Source: Methylobacterium sp. Leaf465 (GTDB taxonomy: Bacteria > Pseudomonadota > Alphaproteobacteria > Rhizobiales > Beijerinckiaceae). Taken from it: a DNA stretch of 64,000 bases. The position numbers were made by a program, and so were the translations under genes. The notes under the pieces were generated by a model that was not told the DNA's origin, ran no database searches, and saw only the letters and a program-made list of their open reading frames with translations. Shown one piece after another: positions 38,101 through 47,337 of this stretch (position 1 is the first letter of the stretch; each line of letters starts with the position of its first letter). The stretch lies in the NCBI RefSeq assembly GCF_001424705.1, contig NZ_LMRA01000034.1, positions 124,001 through 188,000 of the forward strand, written 5' to 3'.

Positions 38101-38547
38101 TCAGTTCGCGGCGTCGGCCTTCTGCTCGCTCCCGAGATCGGCCACGATGGCCTCGCGCTCGGCCTCGTCCTCGGCCAGCCGGTGGACGTGCATCTCGGTC
38201 GCGCCCTTGTGCCGGGCCCGGGCGATCCAGTTCCGGTGCAGGCGTTCCCGCGGGCTCTGCCCGGCGGAGGCCACCGAGACGAGTTCGCCGACGCCCGAGG
38301 CGTCGCGACGCACCGCCATCACCACGGCCTCGCCCATGTCGTCGAGCTCGGGCTCGGCCAGCTCATGGATGCCGACCACGTAGCGGCGGCCGGACCGGCC
38401 GCGCCAGGCGCTGAGCACCAGGGCGGGGGTCCCGCGCAGGCCGGCCGTCGTCCTCAGGCGTTCCTCGCGCACTTCCTGTCTCCGTGCTCGATCGTCCTTC
38501 AGGTCGCGCAGGGCGGCCGACCAGGACAGGGCTCTCTTGTTCGCCAT
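38101..38547 (-). CDS. Hypothetical protein
   Basis: A 148-residue, strongly charged, soluble protein with no signal or membrane segment. It opens MANKRALSWSAALRDLKDDRARRQEVREERL and closes with an acidic/basic helix EMHVHRLAEDEAEREAIVADLGSEQKADAAN. The centre GTPALVLSAWRGRSGRRYVVGIHELAEPEL reads as a small strand-rich core. I do not recognise the family. An alternative GTG start lies three codons upstream. The promoter side contains a perfect DnaA box about 80 nt away. Confidence 0.7.
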   Translation of the reverse strand: MANKRALSWSAALRDLKDDRARRQEVREERLRTTAGLRGTPALVLSAWRGRSGRRYVVGIHELAEPELDDMGEAVVMAVRRDASGVGELVSVASAGQSPRERLHRNWIARARHKGATEMHVHRLAEDEAEREAIVADLGSEQKADAAN

Positions 38548-38625
38548 TTGTTCCACATTAATCTTAACGGTTCGTTGGCGTCAAGGACGACGCCCCGGCT
38601 TCCAATGAGATGGGGATGACGGAAG

Positions 38626-38634
38626 TTATCCACA
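38626..38634 (+). promoter_or_regulatory. Perfect DnaA box, isolated
   Basis: TTATCCACA matches the strict DnaA 9-mer in the short gap between plsC and the hypothetical gene at 38101. No second perfect box is nearby, so it is more likely a regulatory or titration site than an origin. Confidence 0.6.
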
Positions 38635-38671
38635 AGTCGTACACAGGGGCAACCCGGCCCCGGCGACCCCC

Positions 38672-39469
38672 TCAGGCGACGGGCGATCCGTTCCGCCGGG
38701 CCTTGGCCGGAGAGGCCGGGACGGCATCCGGAATCGCGTGCCCGGCGGCCGCGAGCTCGTTCCGGCCGGCGGCCAGCAGCGCGTCCGACGCGGACTCGAT
38801 CCGGCCCTGGACCACCTCGAGGAAGGGGGCCCGGTCCAGGCCCGGCGCGATCGGGGCGAGGAACTCGATCACCGCAGTGCCGGGCCGGCGGACCAGGCGG
38901 CGGCGGGGCCAGTGCAGGCCCGTGTTCAGGGCGACGGGCAGGCAGGGCACGCCGAGGGCGGCGTACAGGTGGGTGATGCCGAGCTTGTAGGCAGGGGGCG
39001 CGCCGGGCGGGCGGCGGGTGCCTTCGGGGAAGATGATGAGCTGACGCCCGTCCCGGATGGCCCGGGCGGCGGCCTCGTTCATGGCGGTCATCGCCCGGGC
39101 CCCCTTGCTGCGGTCGATGGCGACCATGCCGGAGCGCGAGAGGAACCACCCGATCAGCGGGATCCAGAGCAGCTCGCGCTTGAGGATGTAGGCGAAGTCC
39201 GGGAAGGCGGTGACGAGGGCCAGGGTCTCCAGGGCCGACTGGTGCTTGGCCGCCACCAGGAGGGGGCCGGACGGGATGTTCTCGACGCCCCGGAACTCCA
39301 CCGTGATGCCGCCCACCACCCGCAGGAGCCACAGGGTGACGCGGCTCCAGAGCTGGGCCAGCCGGATGACCCCGCGCCGGGAGACGAGGGTCGGCAGCCC
39401 ACCGATCGCGATGAGGGTCGTAGCGACGTAGAAGGCGAGGTTGAACGCGAGGGAGCGGACGAGGAGCAT
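38672..39469 (-). CDS. plsC: 1-acyl-sn-glycerol-3-phosphate acyltransferase
   Basis: A 265-residue membrane-associated enzyme making phosphatidic acid. An N-terminal hydrophobic segment (FNLAFYVATTLIAIGGLPTLV) anchors it. The acyltransferase HX4D-type motif appears as KHQSALET, with Glu in place of Asp, a variant common in alphaproteobacteria. IIFPEGTRRPPG is the second motif. VALNTGLHWPRR follows. It lies 100 nt downstream of ggt on the same strand. Confidence 0.92.
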   Translation of the reverse strand: MLLVRSLAFNLAFYVATTLIAIGGLPTLVSRRGVIRLAQLWSRVTLWLLRVVGGITVEFRGVENIPSGPLLVAAKHQSALETLALVTAFPDFAYILKRELLWIPLIGWFLSRSGMVAIDRSKGARAMTAMNEAAARAIRDGRQLIIFPEGTRRPPGAPPAYKLGITHLYAALGVPCLPVALNTGLHWPRRRLVRRPGTAVIEFLAPIAPGLDRAPFLEVVQGRIESASDALLAAGRNELAAAGHAIPDAVPASPAKARRNGSPVA

Positions 39470-39569
39470 CGGGAACCTGGAGGAGACAGCCCGGGACAGG
39501 GCGCGGCCCGGCTCCCGTGTAGCGTGCGATCTCGTCCCAGACCATCCGAGCGCGGGATTATCCGCCCCC

Positions 39570-41342
39570 TCAATCCCCCTCCGCCAGGGTGCCGCGCTGG
39601 CGCGGATCGGCGGCGCCCGCCAGCAGCCCGTCGGCGGCCTGCACCGAATTGGCCGAGCCGGAGGTCGCCCCGACCCGGACCGTGTGACCGCGGGCCCTGA
39701 GCAGGGCCAGAGTGTCGGGGGAGAGGCCTTCCTCGGCCATCAGCACGTCCGGCTGCCACTGGTGGTGAATGCGCGGCGCGGCCACGGCCTCGGCCAGGTT
39801 CATGCGGAAGTCGAGCACGTTGACGATGACCTGCAGCACCGTCGAGATGATGCGGCTGCCGCCGGGGCTGCCCGTCACCAGGACGAGCCGGCCATCGCGG
39901 AAGACGAAGGCGGGGGTCATCGAGGAGAGGGGCCGGGCCCCGGGCGAGACCGCGTTGGCGACGCTGCCGACGAGGCCGTAGGCGTTGCGGGCGCCGGGCT
40001 TGGCGGAGAAATCGTCCATCTCGTTGTTCAGGAGCACGCCGGTGCCCTCCGCCACGAGGCCGAGCCCGTAGGAGAAGTTCAGGGTGGTGGTGTTCGAGAC
40101 CGCGTTGCCGGCCCTGTCCACCACGGAGAAATGGGTGGTCTGGTCGGATTCGAAGGGGAGGGGATCGCCCGCCTTCACCTCGGCGGCGGGCCGGGCGCGG
40201 GCGGGATCGATCCCGGCCCGCAGGCGCGCCGCGTAGGGCTTAGCGATCAGGCCCTCCATCGGCACCTGGGTGCGGGCGGGGTCGCCGAGCCAGGTCGCCC
40301 GGTCGGCATAGGCCGGCTTCATCGCTTCGGCCAGGGTGTGGAGGGCATCGGCGCTGCCCGCCCCCATGCGGGCGAGGTCGAAGCCCTCCAGCACGTTCAG
40401 GATCTCGACGAGGTGGATGCCGCCGGAGCTCGGCGGCGGCATCGACGCGATGGCGTAGCCCCGATAGGTGCCGCGCACGGGCTCGCGGAGCACCGGGCGA
40501 TAGGCGGCAAGATCCTCGGCCGTCATCACCCCGCCCGCGGCCCGTACGGCGGCGGCGATGCGCTCCGCGATGGGGCCCGTGTGGAAGGCGTCGGGGCCGG
40601 ATGTCGCGATGGCCGCGAGGGTGTCGGCGAGATCGGTCTGGACCAGCCGTTCACCGCGCTCCAGGGGTCTATCGCCGGCAAAGAAGATTTTTCGCGAAGA
40701 CGGCCAGCGGCCGAGCAGGCCGGCGGCGCGGGGCAGCGAGTCCGCGAGGCCCGACTCCACCGGGATGCCCTCGCGGGCGAGTTTCTCGGCCGGGGCGATC
40801 AGGTCGGCCAGGGTGAAGCGGCCCGAGCCGTAGAGGCGGTGCGCTTCGGCCAGACCCCGCACGGTGCCGGGCACGCCCACCGCCTTGCCGGTGCGGGTGG
40901 AGGCGGCGCGGTCGGGCTCACCCCGGGAATCGAGGAACATGTCGGAGCGGGCGGCGGCCGGGGCGGTCTCGCGGTAATCGAGGGCGATCGTCTCGTCGCC
41001 CACCGCCCGGTGGATCATCATGAAGCCGCCGCCGCCGAGGTTGCCGGCCCGCGGCAGGGTCACGGCCAGGGCGAAGCCGACCGCCACGGCGGCGTCGATG
41101 GCGTTGCCGCCGGCGCGCAGGATCGCGACGCCGACGCGGGTGGCCCGTGCCTCCTGCGAGGCGACCATGCCGTGGGCGCCGAGCACCGGCAGCAGGCGGG
41201 CGTCGTCGGACTGGATCGGCGGCGGCTCCGGCAGGGCCGAGGCGGGGCCGGGCCCCCCTTGCGCGAGACCCGGCCCCGTGGCGGACAGGACCGTGCCGGC
41301 CAGAACCAGGGCGAGGGCGATGCGCGAGGAGGTCAGCCGCAT
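39570..41342 (-). CDS. ggt: Gamma-glutamyltranspeptidase
   Basis: A 590-residue periplasmic enzyme that cleaves or transfers the gamma-glutamyl group of glutathione; it self-processes into two subunits. A signal peptide (LALVLAGTVLSATGPGLAQ) begins it. RAGGNAIDAAVAVGFALAVTLPRAGNLGGGGFM is N-terminal. The processing/nucleophile threonine is at DQTTHFSVVDRAGNAVSNTTTLN. LNNEMDDFSAKPG, PLSSMTPAFVF and TGSPGGSRIISTVLQ are all conserved. The ATG follows the stop of the upstream membrane protein by one nucleotide, so rlmN, that protein and ggt form one operon. Confidence 0.96.
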   Translation of the reverse strand: MRLTSSRIALALVLAGTVLSATGPGLAQGGPGPASALPEPPPIQSDDARLLPVLGAHGMVASQEARATRVGVAILRAGGNAIDAAVAVGFALAVTLPRAGNLGGGGFMMIHRAVGDETIALDYRETAPAAARSDMFLDSRGEPDRAASTRTGKAVGVPGTVRGLAEAHRLYGSGRFTLADLIAPAEKLAREGIPVESGLADSLPRAAGLLGRWPSSRKIFFAGDRPLERGERLVQTDLADTLAAIATSGPDAFHTGPIAERIAAAVRAAGGVMTAEDLAAYRPVLREPVRGTYRGYAIASMPPPSSGGIHLVEILNVLEGFDLARMGAGSADALHTLAEAMKPAYADRATWLGDPARTQVPMEGLIAKPYAARLRAGIDPARARPAAEVKAGDPLPFESDQTTHFSVVDRAGNAVSNTTTLNFSYGLGLVAEGTGVLLNNEMDDFSAKPGARNAYGLVGSVANAVSPGARPLSSMTPAFVFRDGRLVLVTGSPGGSRIISTVLQVIVNVLDFRMNLAEAVAAPRIHHQWQPDVLMAEEGLSPDTLALLRARGHTVRVGATSGSANSVQAADGLLAGAADPRQRGTLAEGD

Positions 41343-41343
41343 G

Positions 41344-41856
41344 TCAGGCGCGTCCGTTGTCGCGGGGCGGGAGGACGGGCGCGCCGCGATGGCGCGCCGC
41401 GATCAACCAGTAGACGAGGCCCGACGCCGCGCCGGTGAGGAACAGCACCGCGGTGATGCGCCCCTCCAGCGCCAGGGTCTCGGCGCTCGCCCCGCTGCGC
41501 GACAGGCCGCGGGCGAGCCAGGGCACGGAGGCGGTGAGGAGACCGGTCCCGGCGCCGTACCAGCTGGCGGCGCGCCAGCCCAGGACCGCCCCGAGGACGG
41601 CCACCAGGACCGGCGGCACCACCAGGAGCACGAACAGCGCGCGGGCGATGGCGGCGAGCGCGAACAGCAGGGTCTCGGGACCAATCCCGGAGGCGAGGTC
41701 GGTCAACCCGGAGAACAGCCCGACGAGGCCGAGGCGGGACAGGGTCTCGCTGGTGGCCGGGTCGAGCATCGCGCCGAGGGCCAGAACGGCCGCCCCGCAC
41801 GGGATCGCCAGGACCAGGGCGAGGCTCGCGATGAACAGGTCGCCGAGGAGACGCAC
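41344..41856 (-). CDS. Small integral membrane protein of unknown function
   Basis: A 170-residue hydrophobic protein with about four membrane helices: LFIASLALVLAIPCGAAVLALGAML, ETLLFALAAIARALFVLLVVPPVLVAVLGAVLGW, a helix in WYGAGTGLLTASVPWL and VLFLTGAASGLVYWLIA. There is no recognisable motif. It lies 3 nt after rlmN and 1 nt before ggt, so all three are surely co-transcribed, which keeps the gene call firm. Confidence 0.82.
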   Translation of the reverse strand: MRLLGDLFIASLALVLAIPCGAAVLALGAMLDPATSETLSRLGLVGLFSGLTDLASGIGPETLLFALAAIARALFVLLVVPPVLVAVLGAVLGWRAASWYGAGTGLLTASVPWLARGLSRSGASAETLALEGRITAVLFLTGAASGLVYWLIAARHRGAPVLPPRDNGRA

Positions 41857-41859
41857 CCC

Positions 41860-43149
41860 TCAATCTTCGTCGCCGTCGTCGGCGCCCGCATAGACGCCCT
41901 CGGCGCCGATGCCGTCCTCCAGCATCATCCGGGCCCGGGCCCGCAGCTTCTCGGTCTCGCTCTTCAGCTGACCGCAGGCGGCCAGGATGTCGCGGCCGCG
42001 CGGGGTGCGCACGGGTGAGGCGTAGCCGGCTTCGTAGATGATGTCCGAGAACTGTTCGATGCGGTCCCAGTCCGAGCATTCGTAGGCGCTGCCCGGCCAG
42101 GGATTGAACGGGATCAGGTTGATCTTGGCCGGGATGCCCTTGAGCAGGCGCACCAGCTCGCGCGCGTCGGCGTCGCTGTCGTTCACGCCCTTCAGCATCA
42201 CGTACTCGAAGGTGATGCGGCGGGCGTTGTTCAGGCCGGGATAGGACCGGCAGGCGGCCAGCAGCTCGGCGAGCGGGTACTTGCGGTTCAGGGGCACGAG
42301 GGTGTCGCGGAGGTCGTCGCGCACCGCGTGCAGGGAGATCGCCAGCATGGCGTGGGCCTCGTCGCCGAGGCGCTGCATCTGCGGCACCACGCCGGAGGTC
42401 GAGACGGTGATGCGCCGGCGGGAGAGGCCGAGGCCCTCCTGGTCGGCCATCACGCCGACGGCGTCGACGACGTTGTCGAGATTGTAGAGGGGCTCGCCCA
42501 TGCCCATGAAGACGATGTTGGTGACCTTGCGCCGGGTCTCGTCGGCGCCGGGGGCGGTCGGATTCTGGCCGGCCCAGTCGTTGAGGTGGTCGCGGGCGAC
42601 GACGAGCTGCGCGGTGATCTCGGCCGCCGTCAGGTTGCGCACGAGGCGCTGCGTGCCGGTGTGGCAGAACGAGCAGGTGAGGGTGCAGCCGACCTGGCTC
42701 GAGACGCAGAGGGTGCCGCGCCCGCGCCCCGGGATGTAGACGCACTCGATCTCGGCGCCGCGGTTGTGGTCGTGCTTGCCCGTGGGGGCCATGCGCATGA
42801 GCCACTTGCGCGTGCCGTCGCGGGACACCTGCTCGGTGACCACCTCGGGCCGGTCGAGGGTGTAGGCCTCGGCGAGCTGGCCCTTCAGGCCCTTGCCCAC
42901 ATTGGTCATCTCGTCGAAGGCCTTGGCGCCGCGCACGTTGAGCCAGTGCCAGATCTGGCCCGAGCGCATGCGCTGCTCGCGCTCGGAGACGCCGATGGCG
43001 CCGAGCCGGGCCTTTAGCTGCTCGCGGGTGAGCCCCACGAGGGAGGCGCGCCCGAGAGGGGCCGCCTGCGGCTCGAACTCGGGCAGCTTCTCGATTGCGG
43101 GGACGGCGCTCGCGTCGCGCCGGGCGGTGTCGAACGACGCCGTCGCCAT
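41860..43149 (-). CDS. rlmN: Dual-specificity 23S rRNA/tRNA adenine-2 methyltransferase RlmN
   Basis: A 429-residue radical-SAM enzyme. The CX3CX2C cluster motif is CTLTCSFC, in [40 protein letters not shown] and [12 protein letters not shown] are RlmN-type. [35 protein letters not shown] and [11 protein letters not shown] complete the barrel, and the C-terminal cysteine lies in ILAACGQL. It methylates A2503 of 23S rRNA and A37 of some tRNAs in studied bacteria. N-terminal 30 residues are an extension. Confidence 0.97.
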   Translation of the reverse strand: MATASFDTARRDASAVPAIEKLPEFEPQAAPLGRASLVGLTREQLKARLGAIGVSEREQRMRSGQIWHWLNVRGAKAFDEMTNVGKGLKGQLAEAYTLDRPEVVTEQVSRDGTRKWLMRMAPTGKHDHNRGAEIECVYIPGRGRGTLCVSSQVGCTLTCSFCHTGTQRLVRNLTAAEITAQLVVARDHLNDWAGQNPTAPGADETRRKVTNIVFMGMGEPLYNLDNVVDAVGVMADQEGLGLSRRRITVSTSGVVPQMQRLGDEAHAMLAISLHAVRDDLRDTLVPLNRKYPLAELLAACRSYPGLNNARRITFEYVMLKGVNDSDADARELVRLLKGIPAKINLIPFNPWPGSAYECSDWDRIEQFSDIIYEAGYASPVRTPRGRDILAACGQLKSETEKLRARARMMLEDGIGAEGVYAGADDGDED

Positions 43150-43278
43150 GATCTGGATGAACCTTCGGACTTGGGATGGGTCCGATATAGGGGATTCGGC
43201 TCGAAAACGCGAATGCGGGCGGGTGTCCCGGCCTCGGGCCTCGTCCCGGACCGGTCCCCAGGGCCGGCCGGCGGGCCC

Positions 43279-43725
43279 TTACTGTGCCGGCTTGACCTCG
43301 CCGGGCTTGGTCTCGCCCGGGGAGGCGCCGGCGGCGGGCGCTTCGGAGGGCGGAGCGGGCAGGAGAACGTTCTTGCTGATGCTGCCCTCGGGACCGTACT
43401 CCCCCGCGACCGCGATGCAGGCCGTCTCGCGGTTGAGCTGCATCTGGTTCGACATCAGGGCGAACATGGTCTGCACCCGCCCGCCGAACGGTCCGCGGGG
43501 GCTGACGTCGGCGGCGCGCACGTTCTGCTTCTCGAGGAGGGCGTCGAACTCCTCCGTGCCGATGCGGTAGCCGCAGACATTGGCGGCGGCGAAGATGTAG
43601 GCGGCGAATTCCAGGGCCCGCGGCGCGGGCGCGTTGCGGATCTGGGCCTGCGCGGCGAGCGGCAGGGCGAGACTGGTGGCGAGGCAAGCGACGCGGCCTG
43701 CGGCCTGCGGGAGACGAGCTAACAT
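43279..43725 (-). CDS. Exported hypothetical protein
   Basis: A 148-residue protein with a signal peptide (VACLATSLALPLAAQAQ). The mature part reads ALEFAAYIFAAANVCGYRIGTEEFDALLEKQNV and later QMQLNRETACIAVAGEYGPEGS, so it has two cysteines that could pair. The last 25 residues are Pro/Ala/Gly-rich. I recognise no family with confidence. It stands alone, upstream of rlmN on the same strand with a 129-nt gap. Confidence 0.75.
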   Translation of the reverse strand: MLARLPQAAGRVACLATSLALPLAAQAQIRNAPAPRALEFAAYIFAAANVCGYRIGTEEFDALLEKQNVRAADVSPRGPFGGRVQTMFALMSNQMQLNRETACIAVAGEYGPEGSISKNVLLPAPPSEAPAAGASPGETKPGEVKPAQ

Positions 43726-43822
43726 GCGTGGGGTTTCCTCAGGCGCGGAGGCTTCGCGCTCCGCTTGCGCGCTGAGATAGGCCCCGGGCGCGACGCGTCA
43801 AACGCCGGCCCCACCGCGAGTC

Positions 43823-44803
43823 TCAGCCGAGCCGGCTCAGCAGCCGGTCCATCAGCGGATTGTCCGGCGTGAAGGCATAGTCGATCTTGCGCACGTTCAC
43901 GGCGCCCGCCCCGGCCTTCACCAGGGCGTCGGCGAGGTCGAACACGGCATCGACGGGGCAGTGCAGCACCATCTCGCCGCGGCCCTCGGGCGCGCCGTAG
44001 GGCAGGGCCGCGTCGTGCAGGGCGGCGATGCCGGCGAGATCGATGTCGCCGTCGTCGGGCATGGCGGCGCGGACCTCGCGGGTGGTGCGGGCGCGCTCCT
44101 CCGCCTGGATGCGGCCGAGGACGGCGCGCAGGGCCCGGCGCTGGGGCTCGCCCCAGGGAGCGTTCAGGGAGGCGACGAGGTTCGCCTCCGAGCGCAGGAT
44201 GATCCCGTCCTCTAGGATCTTCAGGGCGTTGGCGGCCAGCGTCGCCCCCGTGGTGGTGATGTCGACGATGATCTCGGCCGAACCCGCCGCCGGCGCCCCC
44301 TCGGTGGCGCCCAGGCTCTCGACGATGCGGTAATCCGCCACGCCGTGCTCGGCGAAGAAGCGGCGGGTGAGGTTGATGTACTTCGTGGCGATGCGCAGGC
44401 GCTTGCCGTGGCGGACCCGCATCTCGGCGGCGACCTCGTCGAGGTCGCTCATGGCGCGGACGTCGATCCAGGCCTGGGGCACGGCGACCACCACGGTGGC
44501 CTGGCCGAAGCCGAGGGGCGTCAGCAGCTCGACCTGGCCGCGGGCGTCGGGCAGCGACTCGCGGATCAGGTCCTCGCCGGTGATGCCGAGATGGGCCGCC
44601 CCGCTGGCGAGCTGGGCCGCGATCTCGGAAGCCGAGAGGTAGCGCACCTCGACGCCCGGCACGCCCACGAGCTTTCCGCGGTAGTCGCGCGCGCCGGTGT
44701 TCTGGGCGAGCTTGAGGCCGGCCCGGGCGAAGAAGGCGGCGGCGTTCTCCTGCAGCCGGCCCTTGGAGGGAACCGCGAGGACGAGGGAATCCGGTTCAGC
44801 CAA
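43823..44803 (-). CDS. hisG: ATP phosphoribosyltransferase catalytic subunit, extended form
   Basis: A 326-residue enzyme catalysing the first step of histidine synthesis. LAVPSKGRLQENAAAFFARAGL, HLGITGEDLIRES, KYINLTRRFFAEHG and ADIIVDITTTGATL-type (IIVDITTTGATLAANALKILEDG) motifs are present. Short HisG that pairs with HisZ is usually about 210-230 residues; this one has an extra C-terminal roughly 100 residues ending in an ACT-like segment (MVLHCPVDAVFDLADALVKAGAGAVNVRKIDY). Translation starts at TTG, overlapping the hisZ stop by 8 nt. Confidence 0.93.
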   Translation of the reverse strand: MAEPDSLVLAVPSKGRLQENAAAFFARAGLKLAQNTGARDYRGKLVGVPGVEVRYLSASEIAAQLASGAAHLGITGEDLIRESLPDARGQVELLTPLGFGQATVVVAVPQAWIDVRAMSDLDEVAAEMRVRHGKRLRIATKYINLTRRFFAEHGVADYRIVESLGATEGAPAAGSAEIIVDITTTGATLAANALKILEDGIILRSEANLVASLNAPWGEPQRRALRAVLGRIQAEERARTTREVRAAMPDDGDIDLAGIAALHDAALPYGAPEGRGEMVLHCPVDAVFDLADALVKAGAGAVNVRKIDYAFTPDNPLMDRLLSRLG

Positions 44804-45986
44804 CGGTCGCGTCCTTCGCGGTGGGGGCGTCCGCGACGACCCGCGAGAGCCAGACGGCGCAACCGACGGCAGGCACGGGCACGGGGCTCCCGAGGTGCTG
44901 GAGCAGGCCGTCGTAGCGGCCGCCGCCCACCAGGGGCAGCTTCGGCGCATCGGGCGCCGTGCCCTCGAAGATGAAGCCGGTATAGTAGTCGAGGTTGCGG
45001 GCGAAGCCGCCGGAGAAGCGGAAGTTCTCCACGGCCAGGCCGCGGGCGGCCATGAAGCCGGTGCGCTCCTCGAACAGGTCGAGGGCCGCGTCGAGGGGCG
45101 GATGGTCGAGGCCGGCCTCCTGCACCAGGGCCCGCACCGCGGCGGCGGCGCTGTCGGGATCGCCCTCGATGGCGCGATAGCGATCGATGAGCGCGCGGTT
45201 CTCGGGGTTGAGTCCGGAACCCCCACTCGCCTGCGCGGAGGCCTTGGCGAGGAAGCGCTCGGCGATCTCGCCGGCGCTGCGGCCGCCGACCCGCGAGATG
45301 CCCGCGATCGACAGCACGTCCTCCACGAAGGCGCGAACCCCCTTCGGATCCTGGCCCTGGATCGCGGCGAGGAGACCCGCATGGGGGTCTTCCGTGCGCA
45401 GGCCGTTGGTGACCGCGTCGAGGGAACGGCCGGCGGCCAGCGCCCGCAGGGTGCGGCGCTTGGCGGTGGGCGGCACGCTGAGGGCGTCCAGCAGGGCGTC
45501 GACGAGACCCATGTCGCCGAGGCGGACGGCGACGTCGCTGCGCCCGAGCAGGGCAAGGCCCTCGAGGGCGAGGCCGATCACCTCCGCGTCGGCGGCCGGC
45601 GTGTCGGTGCGCCCGACCGACTCGATGCCGGCCTGGAGGAACTCGTCCGGCTCGTCGCCGGCGAGCCGGAAGACGGGTCCGAGGTAGCTGTAGTCGGCCC
45701 CCTGCGGGTCCTTGGGCGCGGAAAACTTCGGGGCATGCGCAAGGTGGTGGCGGCAGACCGGAATCGTGAATTCCGGGCGCAGGCAGAGCTCGCTGCCCGC
45801 AGCGTCCTGGGTCACGAAGATGCGCCGGCGGATGTCCTCGCCGGACAGTTCGAGGAACGGCTCCACCGGCTGCAGCACAGGCGGCGTCACGGCGCCGTAG
45901 CCGGCCTCCTGGAAATAGGCGAGCAGGCGCAGGTGCTCCTGCGATCGTTCGCCCGCGGTGCCCCCGCCTGCCTCCGGTCTCGTCAT
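44796..45986 (-). CDS. hisZ: ATP phosphoribosyltransferase regulatory subunit HisZ
   Basis: A 396-residue HisRS-like protein without tRNA charging function, needed for activity of short HisG. Class II synthetase-like segments remain: LSGEDIRRRIFVTQDAAGSELCLRPEFTIPVCRHH, YLGPVFRLAGDEPDEFLQAGIES, GGFARNLDYYTGFIFEGTAPDAP and GGGRYDGLL. The C-terminal anticodon domain of HisS is missing. The ATG was taken at MTRPEAGGG. Downstream hisG overlaps, so both are co-translated. Confidence 0.93.
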   Translation of the reverse strand: MTRPEAGGGTAGERSQEHLRLLAYFQEAGYGAVTPPVLQPVEPFLELSGEDIRRRIFVTQDAAGSELCLRPEFTIPVCRHHLAHAPKFSAPKDPQGADYSYLGPVFRLAGDEPDEFLQAGIESVGRTDTPAADAEVIGLALEGLALLGRSDVAVRLGDMGLVDALLDALSVPPTAKRRTLRALAAGRSLDAVTNGLRTEDPHAGLLAAIQGQDPKGVRAFVEDVLSIAGISRVGGRSAGEIAERFLAKASAQASGGSGLNPENRALIDRYRAIEGDPDSAAAAVRALVQEAGLDHPPLDAALDLFEERTGFMAARGLAVENFRFSGGFARNLDYYTGFIFEGTAPDAPKLPLVGGGRYDGLLQHLGSPVPVPAVGCAVWLSRVVADAPTAKDATVG

Positions 45987-46075
45987 CGTCTCGCCTGCCG
46001 CCTCGTCGCGGGCTCTAGTAGCAACCGGGCCTGCTCTTGGCGATGGCTTTCGGCGCTGCCGTCCGGCCCGGAACG

Positions 46076-47212
46076 CTAGACCCAGCCCTGCAATTCGCGC
46101 CGGACCACGGTCTCGATCACCGTCATGCCGAGGTCGCTGTCGTTCAGGCAGGGGATGTAGGCGAACTGCTCGCCGCCATTGTCCTCGAAGTAGTGCCGGT
46201 TCTCGCCGTCGAGCTCCTCCAGGGTCTCGAGGCAGTCGGCGGTGAAGCCGGGCGCCACGATCGCCATGCGCTTGACGCCGCTCTTGGCGAGGGTCTGCAC
46301 CGTCTCGTCGGTGTAGGGCCGCAGCCATTCCTCGTTGCCGAAGCGCGACTGGAAGGTGGTGCGCATCTTCTCCGTCGAGAATCCCAGCGCCTCGCGGATC
46401 AGGCGCCCGGTCTTCACGCACTGGCAATGATAGGGGTCGCCCTTGAGGAGGTAGCTCTTCGGCACCCCGTGGAACGAGGTCAGGATCACCTCGGGCTCGA
46501 AGTCGAGCTTGGCCAGGCCCTCGCGGATCGAGGTCGCCATCGCGTCGATGTAGACGGGGTCGTCGTGATAGGGCGGCGAGACGCGCACCGTCGGCTGCCA
46601 GCGCATCTGCATCAGGGCCTTGAAGGCCTGGTCGCAGGCCGTGGCCGAGGTCGCGGCGGCGTATTGCGGATAGAGCGGCACCAGGAGGATGCGGTCGCAG
46701 CCCTGGTCGAGCAGGGCCTGGATCCGCACGGAGACCTCCGGCTTGCCGTAGCGCATCGCCCAGTCGACCACGACCGAATCCCCCATGGCCGCCTGCAGGC
46801 GCTCGGCCTGGCCGCGGGTGATCGTCTTCAGGGGGCCCTCGTCGCGCTCGTTGTTCCACACGCTGGCGTAGTCGCGGCCCTTCGGCCCCGGGCGCTTCGT
46901 CAGGATGACGAGGTTGAGGAGCGGCCACCAGATCAGGCGCGGCACCTCGATCACCCGGCGGTCGGAGAGGAATTCCTTGAGGTAGCGGCGCATCGGCCAG
47001 TAGCTCGTGCCCTCCGGCGTCCCGAGATTCATCAGGAGGACGCCGACCCGGCCCCAGCGCACCGGCGGATGCTCGGCCGGCAGGGAGGCTTGTCCCGGTG
47101 CGGGTCCGGGGGCGGATCCCGGAACCGGTCCGGGAGCGCTTCCGGGTCCGCCCGTCTGGGTCGGGAGCGACAGTCCGTCCTGCGGGAGCGGCGGTGCGAC
47201 GCGTTCGTTCAT
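46076..47212 (-). CDS. hemH: Ferrochelatase
   Basis: A 378-residue enzyme inserting iron into protoporphyrin IX, the last step of heme synthesis. GVLLMNLGTPEGTSYWPMRRYLKEFLSDRRVIE starts the fold. The catalytic His lies in LTSFHGVPKSYLLKGDPYHCQC, and AIVAPGFTADCLETLEEL has the conserved Glu region. The first 50 residues are a Gly/Pro/Ser repeat tract (units of PGSAPGP type) not found in most homologues. HemE and HemJ lie about 6 kb to the right. Confidence 0.96.
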   Translation of the reverse strand: MNERVAPPLPQDGLSLPTQTGGPGSAPGPVPGSAPGPAPGQASLPAEHPPVRWGRVGVLLMNLGTPEGTSYWPMRRYLKEFLSDRRVIEVPRLIWWPLLNLVILTKRPGPKGRDYASVWNNERDEGPLKTITRGQAERLQAAMGDSVVVDWAMRYGKPEVSVRIQALLDQGCDRILLVPLYPQYAAATSATACDQAFKALMQMRWQPTVRVSPPYHDDPVYIDAMATSIREGLAKLDFEPEVILTSFHGVPKSYLLKGDPYHCQCVKTGRLIREALGFSTEKMRTTFQSRFGNEEWLRPYTDETVQTLAKSGVKRMAIVAPGFTADCLETLEELDGENRHYFEDNGGEQFAYIPCLNDSDLGMTVIETVVRRELQGWV

Positions 47213-47337
47213 CGGGTTTCCGTATCGCCCTGGAGGTGAGCGCTTGAGAGCGGCGGGTTCAGAAAGGTTGTGTCGTTGGGGATATCTATCTAGAGCACGG
47301 AGCCTTCCAGCGACCACACGATGGATGAAGGCGCGAC

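Noticed and set aside
36112..38619. Long plus-strand open frame across tyrC, DUF2125 and the hypothetical gene
   Set aside because: Crosses three supported genes on both strands and has low-complexity Arg/Gly/Ala composition.
38557..38671. Alternative oriC around the perfect DnaA box
   Set aside because: Only about 115 nt, no AT-rich tract or box cluster, and flanking genes do not diverge.
41333..43687. 784-residue open frame antisense-frame to rlmN and the membrane protein
   Set aside because: Same strand but shifted frame of rlmN; Arg/Pro-rich with no motif.
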